A stretch of 10,660 nt of DNA from Trebonia sp. Lineage in GTDB: Bacteria; Actinomycetota; Actinomycetes; Streptosporangiales; Streptosporangiaceae. The notes beneath the pieces were generated by a model. The model saw nothing but the letters and a program-made list of their open reading frames with translations, made no database searches and was not told where the DNA came from. Positions 5,764-10,660 of the stretch are shown here, piece after piece. The stretch is taken from assembly GCA_030043595.1 (NCBI GenBank), contig JASHXJ010000052.1:1-10660 (forward strand), written 5' to 3'. Position 1 is the first letter of the stretch. Every line of letters starts with the position of its first letter. The position numbers and the translations under genes were made by a program.

Positions 5764-7113
5764 ATGGGACTCAGGCAGTTCGTCATCGAGTCGGACTGGC
5801 GCGAGGAGACGCTCCGCACGAACCTGTGGCTGATCCCGGCGGTCGAGAGCGTGGTGGCCGTCCTGCTCTTCGTGCTGACGCTGACCATCGACCGGGCCGC
5901 CTTCCACGGCGAGATCAGCCTGCCGTCCTGGGTGATCAGCGGCTCGCCCGACGCCGCCCGGCAGATCCTCGCGTCGCTCGCGGGCGCGATCATCACCGTG
6001 GTCGGCGTCGTGTTCTCGATCATCCTCGTGACGCTGACGCTCGCCTCCACCCAGTTCGGGCCGCGGATGCTGCGCACGTTCATCAGGGACCGTGGCACGC
6101 AGCTGACGCTCGGCACCTTCGTCGCGACGTTCTTCTACTCGATCCTGGTGCTCATCTCGATCGGCACCACGTTCGTGCCGCACTTGTCGGTGACGGTGGC
6201 GCTCGCGCTGACCGCCATCGACCTGGGCGTCCTCATCTACTTCATCCATCACACCGCGACGGCCATCCAGCTGCCCGAGGTCATCGCCAGCATCGCGCGG
6301 GACCTGGCCAGCGCACTGGCGGTCGAGACCGCCGTGCCTTCCCGGCCGGCCGGGCTCATCAACGGACCCGGACTGGAAATCCTGCAAGCACGGCTCGACC
6401 GGGCGGGCCGGGTCGTCACCGCTCCGGCCAGCGGCTACCTGCGCTTCGTCAAGCACGCCACGCTGGTGCGGATAGCGGCCGAATCAGGCGCCGTGATCCG
6501 GCTGCACTATCGCCCAGGGCATTACCTGACCCACGGGCACCCGATGGCCACCGTGTGGCCGCCTGAGGTCGCGGACAAGATCGGCCGTCGGCTGGAGCGC
6601 GTGCACATCACCGGGTCGCTGCGCACGCTCAGCCAGGACATCGCCTTCGGCATCGACCAGCTGGTAGAGATCGCGATCCGCGCGCTGTCGCCCGCCGTCA
6701 ACGACACGTTCACGGCCCTGACCTGCATTGACTGGCTCGGTGACAGCCTGTGCGCGATCGCCGTGCAGTGGTACCCGCCCGCCTATCACAGCGACGGCAA
6801 CGGCGAGATCCGCCTCATCACCGCGCCGGTCAGCTATGAACGGCTGGTGCAGCGGTCCTTCGAGAAGATCCGGCAGGCGGCCGGCGCCATGCCGGCGGTG
6901 CTGATCAGGCAGCTGGACGCGCTCTACAAGGTCATGGCCGTGGCGCCAGCCGGGCGGTCACAGGTGCTGCTGGACCAGGCGGCCATGATCCAGCGGGTCA
7001 ACCTGCGCACGGTCCCCGAGGCGACCGATCAGGCCGACGTGTCCGCTCGCTACGACGCGCTGCTGGCGCTGCACGCGCGGACCGCGTCCGAAGCGGCGCC
7101 GGGCGCGAGCTGA
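5764..7113 (+). CDS. DUF2254 domain integral membrane protein
   Basis: The product is 449 residues and matches DUF2254, a conserved membrane family with no firmly established biochemical role, over its full length. Four membrane helices are visible at about 22-40, 66-92, 117-135 and 143-162. The family signature QFGPRMLRTFIRDRGTQLTL (97-116) lies between helices 2 and 3. A large soluble C-terminal part follows. It contains APASGYLRFV (220-229), a patch resembling a lipoyl or beta-hairpin fold, and the second signature, RTLSQDIAFGIDQLVEIAIR (287-306) followed by ALSPAVND (307-314). The family usually has NDP here; this protein has NDT. I chose ATG 5764 because the conserved N-terminus begins there; an in-frame GTG at 5677 would add 29 unconserved residues. 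The Shine-Dalgarno is weak (AGGCAGG at 5749-5755). The gene ends 13 bases from the stop of the convergent DUF4118 gene. Confidence 0.93.
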   Translation: MGLRQFVIESDWREETLRTNLWLIPAVESVVAVLLFVLTLTIDRAAFHGEISLPSWVISGSPDAARQILASLAGAIITVVGVVFSIILVTLTLASTQFGPRMLRTFIRDRGTQLTLGTFVATFFYSILVLISIGTTFVPHLSVTVALALTAIDLGVLIYFIHHTATAIQLPEVIASIARDLASALAVETAVPSRPAGLINGPGLEILQARLDRAGRVVTAPASGYLRFVKHATLVRIAAESGAVIRLHYRPGHYLTHGHPMATVWPPEVADKIGRRLERVHITGSLRTLSQDIAFGIDQLVEIAIRALSPAVNDTFTALTCIDWLGDSLCAIAVQWYPPAYHSDGNGEIRLITAPVSYERLVQRSFEKIRQAAGAMPAVLIRQLDALYKVMAVAPAGRSQVLLDQAAMIQRVNLRTVPEATDQADVSARYDALLALHARTASEAAPGAS

Positions 7114-7126
7114 CCGGCGGTCGGCC

Positions 7127-7888
7127 CTACCGGCGCCCTGCCGTCCGGCGGCCGGCCAGCGCGGCGCCGGCCTGGTCGGCCAGGGCCACCGCCACCAGCC
7201 GCTGCTCATGGCTCGGCCGCGTGCGCGGGCCGGGAGTGAGCAGGAACCGGCCCTGCAGCAGCCCGCCCGCCTCGACGAGAAGCTCCGTGTCCGTGCCGGG
7301 CGGCAGCCCCTCGTGGTCGGCGCCCCAGATCGCGGTACTGGTCTCGACCCGGCCATCGCGCAGCAGCCGCGGCGGCTGGCCGATGCCCGCCGCGCCGTCC
7401 TGGTACCGGCACGCCGACAGCGACAGCAGCCGGGTCAGCTGCTCGCACACCTGGTCGATGAGCGCCTGCGGCTCGCCGCCCGTGGCCACCGCGCGGGCGG
7501 CGGCGTTGATGCCGTCCAGGTACCCGGCCCTGCGGGCGGCGGCCGCGTGGTACCGGCGCTGGCGCACCGCGATCTCGGTGACCGCGGCACCCACCGCGAG
7601 TATCAGCACGGTGGTCTCGATGTCGGTGTGCCGGGTGATGGTAAACCGCTCGTACGGCATCGTGAGGAAGAAGTCGAACCACACCGCCGCCGACACGGCG
7701 GCGAGCATCCCGGCCAGCCGGTTCCCGGTCGCGGCGACCGCGACGATCACCAGCACGAGCGCGAGCGCCGCGTCGGTGTTAGGAAAGCTCGCGCGGAACG
7801 GCACCAGGACGGCGGACACCGCCAGCGGCGCCACCAGGCCCGCCAGCACCGCCATCCGATCCCGGCTCGGCGGCCATGTCATGCTCAT
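7127..7888 (-). CDS. DUF4118 (KdpD-like membrane domain) sensor protein lacking a kinase
   Basis: The product is a 253-residue protein with the membrane domain found in the KdpD potassium sensor. Helices lie at about 13-30, 40-55, 58-77 and 90-108. The hallmark WFDFFLTMPYERFTITRHTD spans 70-89, followed by IET (90-92). After a short coiled segment (RQRRYHAAAARRAGYLDGI, 109-127), residues 128-245 form a GAF-like or degenerate cytoplasmic module ending in LVAVALADQAGAALAGRR. There is no Usp domain, no HisKA His box and no ATPase domain, so it cannot signal as a classical histidine kinase by itself. It may sense ions, turgor or redox state and act through a partner. Start choice: ATG 7888 has GGAG six bases upstream on its strand; ATG 7882 or GTG 7909 are possible. 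No response regulator or kdp genes are present here. It converges on DUF2254 and is divergent from the Lon-domain gene. Confidence 0.87.
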   Translation of the reverse strand: MSMTWPPSRDRMAVLAGLVAPLAVSAVLVPFRASFPNTDAALALVLVIVAVAATGNRLAGMLAAVSAAVWFDFFLTMPYERFTITRHTDIETTVLILAVGAAVTEIAVRQRRYHAAAARRAGYLDGINAAARAVATGGEPQALIDQVCEQLTRLLSLSACRYQDGAAGIGQPPRLLRDGRVETSTAIWGADHEGLPPGTDTELLVEAGGLLQGRFLLTPGPRTRPSHEQRLVAVALADQAGAALAGRRTAGRR

Positions 7889-7928
7889 ATCGCGCTCCGG
7901 GCTCTTGCTCACTTCGAGCCTAGTTCCC

Positions 7929-7970
7929 GCCGGCACCCGGGCCAAGGACCATTATCCCGGGCGAGCCGGC
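7929..7970. repeat. Nested G/C inverted repeat around an A/T-rich core; candidate operator
   Basis: The order is GCCGGC (7929-7934), CCCGGG (7936-7941), a 14-base core (7942-7955), CCCGGG (7956-7961) and GCCGGC (7965-7970). The two arms can form a 12-pair hairpin broken by a small internal loop (1 base against 3). On the minus strand, GATAAT (7956-7951) resembles a -10 element and overlaps the edge of the right arm, so a protein bound here could block transcription of the DUF4118 gene. It lies between two divergent starts, so a terminator is unlikely. Each half-site is itself a palindrome, which is fairly common in such G/C-rich DNA. Confidence 0.45.
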
Positions 7971-8046
7971 CAGGCTGGGCGCCGCCCCGCGACACGGCAG
8001 CGAAATTACCGGTCCGGCCGCTTCCGGTTCGGCAGGCCATGCCGAA

Positions 8047-8052
8047 TAATGT
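8047..8052 (+). promoter_or_regulatory. Possible -10 element for a leaderless Lon-domain mRNA
   Basis: TAATGT fits the actinobacterial -10 pattern TANNNT and ends seven bases before the ATG at 8060. Transcription would then start at or next to that ATG, giving a leaderless mRNA, which is common in this phylum. This agrees with the absence of a Shine-Dalgarno before 8060. No clear -35 is visible, and an upstream in-frame ATG (8039) would be excluded from such a transcript. Confidence 0.35.
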
Positions 8053-8059
8053 CGACACG

Positions 8060-8728
8060 ATGACCGAGATGCTGCCGCTGTTCCCGCTGAGTACGGTGCT
8101 GTTCCCGGGCATGCGGCTGCCTCTGCACATCTTCGAGGAGCGGTACCTGAAGCTCGTCCGCCACCTGCTAGAGCAGCCGGAACCGAGGCAGTTCGGGATC
8201 ATCGCGATCAGCAAGGGACGGGAGACCGGCGCGGACGGCGTCACCGCGCTGCATGAGATCGGCTGCGTCGCGACGGTGCGCCGGGCCGAGCCCCGCGAGG
8301 ACGGCCGGTTCGACCTGGCGACCGTCGGCGACCGGCGGTTCCGGCTGCTCCGCGTGGACCGGTCGCTGCCGTACCTGCAGGGCGAGATCGAACCGCTGGG
8401 TGACGAAACCGGCGACGCGGCGGCGGCGCCGCTCGCGACGCAGCGGGTGCAGACCGCGTTCCGCCGCTACCTGAACGCGCTCGCCGACCGGGGCGGGGCA
8501 GTGATCAGCGTGGCCGATCTCCCGGACGAGCCGGTGCTGCTCTCGTACGTGGTCGGCGCCGCGATGATCATCGACCTGGCCGAGCGGCAGTCGCTGCTCG
8601 CCGCGCCGGACGCGGTGACCCGGCTGCGGGCCGAGCGCTCGCTGCTGGTCAGGGAGACCGGGATGCTGCGCGCCACCACATCGCGCCCGGCACCGGACTT
8701 CAGTCATGAGCCCTACAGCCCTAACTGA
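8060..8728 (+). CDS. Stand-alone Lon N-terminal (LON substrate-binding) domain protein
   Basis: The product is 222 residues and consists of the N-terminal substrate-binding domain of Lon protease with no AAA+ ATPase and no Ser-Lys protease domain. The opening LPLFPLSTVLFPGMRLPLHI (5-24) and then FEERY (25-29) are the family signature. GIIAISKG (46-53), HEIGCVATVRRAE (65-77) and FDLATVGDRRFRLL (84-97) follow the LON beta-strand pattern. The helical half (130-205) includes VADLPDEPVLLSYVVGAAM (151-169). Free-standing LON-domain proteins of about 220 residues are common in actinobacteria. They are presumed to bind substrates or act with proteases, but their role is not settled. I chose ATG 8060 because the signature begins there and a possible -10 lies at leaderless distance; ATG 8039 would add seven residues. 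The 3' end overlaps the convergent methyltransferase gene by 16 bases. Confidence 0.9.
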   Translation: MTEMLPLFPLSTVLFPGMRLPLHIFEERYLKLVRHLLEQPEPRQFGIIAISKGRETGADGVTALHEIGCVATVRRAEPREDGRFDLATVGDRRFRLLRVDRSLPYLQGEIEPLGDETGDAAAAPLATQRVQTAFRRYLNALADRGGAVISVADLPDEPVLLSYVVGAAMIIDLAERQSLLAAPDAVTRLRAERSLLVRETGMLRATTSRPAPDFSHEPYSPN

Positions 8729-9360
8729 GCCGCGTCATCCGGCTTGCGAGCCCAGAACAGGGCGTGGCCGCTGTCGCCTTCCGGGACGAAGTCCTGCAGG
8801 GTGATCCGCAATCCGGCCGCACGCAGCCAGCCGCGGTAGATGATCGCGTCCTCCTGGCTCCACCACATCGCCGCCGGACCCCCGAGCCAGTTCTCCGCGG
8901 TACCGGTCCACGCCGTCCATCCGGTCGTGGCGAGCAGCCATCCGCCGGGACGGAGCCAGTCGGCGATGTTGCGCAGCAGGCGGGGCTGGGCGTCCAGCGG
9001 CATGTGGATGAGCGCGTACAGGCAGACCACGGCGTCAAAGGAGGCAGCGGGGAAGTGGACGTCGGTGGCGTCGGCCCGCAGGAAGGTGGCCCCGGGGACG
9101 AGATGGCGGGCCCGCTCGATCTGAACCTCGCTGAAGTCCACCCCCGTTACGGCGTACCCGGCGTCGGCAAGCGACCGGGCGACCGGGACTCCGCAGCCGC
9201 ATCCGACGTCAAGCACTGACGCGCCCGGCCGCAGCCGCGCCCTCAGGTCTGCCAGCCAGGGGGCGTACCTGCCCTCGTCGGCGTCATCGGTGCGGTAGTG
9301 GTAGGACAGCGCGTCGTATCCGCGGCGCACCACATCGGTCTGCCGCTTGTCGGCGCTCAC
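8713..9360 (-). CDS. Class I SAM-dependent methyltransferase
   Basis: The product is a 215-residue soluble methyltransferase with a Rossmann-like fold. Motif I is VLDVGCGCG (49-57). The acidic residue that usually contacts the ribose is Asp75 in VTGVDFSEVQ. ADATDVHFPAASFDAVV (96-112) gives the next loop, and LRPGG (136-140) the post-motif. The N-terminal RRGYDALSYHYR (12-23) and the C-terminal MWWSQEDAIIYRGWL (165-179) and VPEGDSGHALFWARK (192-206) match a recurring actinobacterial subgroup whose substrates are unknown. The GTG start overlaps the TGA of the upstream amidohydrolase gene as GTGA, so translation is probably coupled and the two proteins made together. A small-molecule O-, N- or C-methyl acceptor is likely but cannot be chosen from sequence. 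Confidence 0.92.
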   Translation of the reverse strand: MSADKRQTDVVRRGYDALSYHYRTDDADEGRYAPWLADLRARLRPGASVLDVGCGCGVPVARSLADAGYAVTGVDFSEVQIERARHLVPGATFLRADATDVHFPAASFDAVVCLYALIHMPLDAQPRLLRNIADWLRPGGWLLATTGWTAWTGTAENWLGGPAAMWWSQEDAIIYRGWLRAAGLRITLQDFVPEGDSGHALFWARKPDDAAQLGL

Positions 9361-10202
9361 GGGGACAGGCCGAGAATCTGGGCGGCGTTGTCACGCAGCA
9401 GCGCATCGCCGGCCAGGCCGAGCTCGCCGAGCTCGGCCAGGCAGCGCTCGGGTGTGAGGAACGGGAAGTCGCTGCCCCACACGAACTGCCCGGATAGCCG
9501 GCCTGTCAGCTCGCGGACGACCTCGGCCGGGATCCGCCTGGGCGACCAGCCGGAGATGTCGATGAAGACGTTGGTCTTGTGCAGCGCGACCGCGATCAGG
9601 TCCATGTGCCACGGCCAGCCGAAGTGCGCGGCGACCACGGTGAGCCGCGGGTGCGCCGCCGCCACCGCGTCCAGCTTGAGCGGGTGCGCGTAGTCGATCC
9701 TGATGCCCTGGCCGCCCGGCTGGCGGGCGCCGATCCCGCTGGTCCCGGTGTGGAACAGCGCGAGCAGGCCGTGCTCCTCGCAGGCGGCGAACACCGGCCA
9801 GTACCGCTCGTCGTCCGGGGCGAACGCCTGCAGCGAGGGGTGGAACTTGACCCCGCGCAGCCCGAGCGCGGCGATCCGCGCCACCTCGGCGACGGCCGCC
9901 TCGCCCTTGTGCGGATCGACGGAGCCGATCCCGGCGAACGCGTCGGGGTACTGCTCGCAGGCGGCGGCGACGGTCTCGTTCGGCACCCGCGGGCGGCCCG
10001 TCGCGGTCTCGGCGTCCCACGCGAGCAGCACGGCTCTGGTATCCAGCGCGCGGTACTTGCCCGCGAGCTCGCCGAGCGACTGCCGCTGGACGGTCGAGCG
10101 GAAGTAGGCCTCGGCCGCCTCCAGGTAGCCCGCCATGCTGCCGTCCAGCCAGTCCGGCGTCGGCAGGTGCACGTGGAAGTCAATGGCCCGCATTCCCGTC
10201 AT
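9357..10202 (-). CDS. Amidohydrolase-2 family metal-dependent hydrolase or decarboxylase
   Basis: The product is a 281-residue TIM-barrel protein of the amidohydrolase-related family (PF04909 type), whose members include ACMSD-like decarboxylases and hydrolases of aromatic ring-cleavage products. Metal and active-site candidates are His10 and His12 (DFHVH), His121 (KFHPS), His151 (FHTG), His193 (AHFGWPW) and Asp245 (GSDFP); all the expected positions are filled. GIGSVDPHKG (91-100) and LGLRGVKFHPSLQAFAPDD (113-131) are typical of the family. It lacks a signal peptide and should be cytoplasmic. I chose ATG 10202; ATG 10193 (MRAIDFHVH) is as plausible, and neither has a strong Shine-Dalgarno. 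It leads a two-gene unit with the methyltransferase and is divergent from the questin-oxidase-like gene. Substrate unknown. Confidence 0.9.
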   Translation of the reverse strand: MTGMRAIDFHVHLPTPDWLDGSMAGYLEAAEAYFRSTVQRQSLGELAGKYRALDTRAVLLAWDAETATGRPRVPNETVAAACEQYPDAFAGIGSVDPHKGEAAVAEVARIAALGLRGVKFHPSLQAFAPDDERYWPVFAACEEHGLLALFHTGTSGIGARQPGGQGIRIDYAHPLKLDAVAAAHPRLTVVAAHFGWPWHMDLIAVALHKTNVFIDISGWSPRRIPAEVVRELTGRLSGQFVWGSDFPFLTPERCLAELGELGLAGDALLRDNAAQILGLSP

Positions 10203-10246
10203 CGTACGGCGCAGACGCCCTCGGTGCGGTAGCACCCAGTTCCGCG

Positions 10247-10252
10247 ATTATA
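10247..10252 (-). promoter_or_regulatory. Candidate -10 element of the amidohydrolase-methyltransferase unit
   Basis: On the minus strand this reads TATAAT, the exact consensus, and it stands out in G/C-rich DNA. It lies 44 bases before the ATG at 10202, which would give a leader of roughly 35-40 bases. No good -35 is visible at 16-19 bases upstream, so it may need an activator or an extended contact. It overlaps the leader of the divergent gene. Confidence 0.45.
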
Positions 10253-10254
10253 GA

Positions 10255-10263
10255 GGGGGGAGG
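10255..10263 (+). promoter_or_regulatory. Shine-Dalgarno site of the questin-oxidase-like gene
   Basis: A purine run ending GGGAGG lies five bases before ATG 10269 and decides that start. It sits next to the minus-strand TATAAT, so the two transcription units share very little control DNA. Confidence 0.65.
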
Positions 10264-10268
10264 CGATA

Positions 10269-10660
10269 ATGCCTGACACGTCAGACACCGATGCTCTCGA
10301 CGAGGGACTGAGCCGGATCGCGGCCACCGGCCCTGAGTTCCGCGGCGGCCTGTCTAACCACGCTCCGATGGCGGCGGAGGCCCTGGTCCGGCTCGGCCGC
10401 GCCGAGGCGGTGCAGCCCTGGCTGGACGGCTACCTCAAGCGCCTTGACGCGGCACCGCGCGCGACGGGCCGGATCACCGAGCAGACCTGGCGGGAAGCGC
10501 TGGGCGCGCCGAAACGGGTCGCCGACTGGGAGGTCTACTTCCGCGACCAGCTGACCGAGCAGCCATCGCGGGACGTGCTTGCCCGCTGGTGGCCCCGGCT
10601 GCTGCCGGGCCTCGCGGCCGCGGCCACGCACGGCGTCATCCGCACCTCGCACGCGGCCCG
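10269..10660 (+). CDS. Questin-oxidase-like protein, 3' partial
   Basis: An open frame runs from ATG 10269 to the window edge (130 codons, no stop) behind a strong Shine-Dalgarno. The sequence resembles the questin-oxidase-like family (PF14027, formerly DUF4243). SNHAPMAAEALVRLG (29-43) has the conserved NH-PM. WLDGYLKRLD (51-60), ALGAPKRVADWEVYFRDQL (77-95), and RWWPRLLPG (106-114) with THGVIRTSHAAR (120 onward) match the spacing of its His and Trp positions (His31, His121, His128). In fungi the founding enzyme opens the ring of the anthraquinone questin, using oxygen. Bacterial relatives are mostly uncharacterised, and the true substrate here is unknown. The remaining two thirds, with further family His residues, lie beyond the window. 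It is divergent from the amidohydrolase-methyltransferase pair, which may share its pathway. Confidence 0.82.
   Translation, partial: MPDTSDTDALDEGLSRIAATGPEFRGGLSNHAPMAAEALVRLGRAEAVQPWLDGYLKRLDAAPRATGRITEQTWREALGAPKRVADWEVYFRDQLTEQPSRDVLARWWPRLLPGLAAAATHGVIRTSHAA

Noticed and set aside
5661..6116. Upstream extension of the GyrI-like gene to 6116
   Set aside because: The added residues lie antisense to conserved DUF2254 coding sequence and have no match to the GyrI family, which begins near 5660.
5209..6456. Long minus-strand open frame opposite DUF2254 and the GyrI-like gene
   Set aside because: It is full of Arg, Asp, Gln and Gly repeats typical of an antisense shadow, and both real genes in other frames match known families.
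7114..7126. Bidirectional terminator between DUF2254 and DUF4118
   Set aside because: Only 13 bases separate the stops; nearby G/C palindromes exist but there is no T-rich tract.
7208..8038. Plus-strand N-terminal extension of the Lon-domain gene
   Set aside because: The extension is the antisense of DUF4118 and the intergenic spacer; the LON signature begins right after ATG 8060.
10281..10652. Minus-strand open frame at the right edge
   Set aside because: It lies opposite a plus-strand frame with strong ribosome site and clear questin-oxidase-like motifs, and has Arg/Gly-rich shadow composition.

Overview
The window looks like a piece of chromosome from a high-GC actinobacterium. The DNA is very GC-rich throughout, with GTG and TTG starts and strong third-position G/C bias. 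The families present are typical of that phylum: a mycofactocin glycosyltransferase, DUF2254, an orphan DUF4118 protein and a bacterial questin-oxidase-like protein. I cannot assign a genus. I see no RNA genes, transposases, CRISPR array or phage genes. No gene-free stretch reaches 300 bases; the longest is about 266 bases (2486-2751).

Layout. (1) 1-1143 (+) is the 3' part of a family 2 glycosyltransferase that resembles MftF, the last enzyme of mycofactocin cofactor assembly. The rest of any mft operon would lie to the left of the window. Its tail overlaps the end of a convergent gene for a secreted S53 (sedolisin-type) peptidase at 1046-2485 (-). (2) Divergent from the peptidase, 2752-3564 (+) encodes a six-helix membrane protein of unknown function. 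It has an HxHH motif and an acidic/His-rich motif. (3) 3610-5116 (-) encodes a membrane-anchored protein with two Tim44-like domains and a C-terminal zinc ribbon. It lies in two reading frames, and I think it is one gene interrupted by a single-base frameshift near 4517-4521. Upstream on the same strand is a stand-alone GyrI-like ligand-binding domain (5199-5660). (4) Divergent from that, 5764-7113 (+) is a DUF2254 membrane protein. It meets head-on a DUF4118 sensor-like protein without a kinase (7127-7888, -). (5) 8060-8728 (+) is a stand-alone Lon substrate-binding domain protein, possibly expressed from a leaderless mRNA. (6) 8713-10202 (-) is a two-gene unit, amidohydrolase then SAM methyltransferase, joined by a GTGA overlap. 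(7) From 10269 (+) a questin-oxidase-like gene runs off the right edge, divergent from that pair across 66 bases.

How the genes relate. Transcription units alternate convergent and divergent along the window, so most genes are probably independent housekeeping or accessory functions. Only two groups look functionally linked. One is the GyrI-like/Tim44-like pair. The other is the right-end amidohydrolase, methyltransferase and questin-oxidase-like set, which could act on an aromatic or polyketide-like compound. Conspicuous inverted repeats sit in three of the divergent spacers, and the one at 7929-7970 is the best operator or hairpin candidate.

I found no clearly new multi-gene system. The points most worth following are the split double-Tim44 gene, the right-end aromatic-chemistry cluster, the unknown membrane protein, and the nested inverted repeat before the DUF4118 gene.
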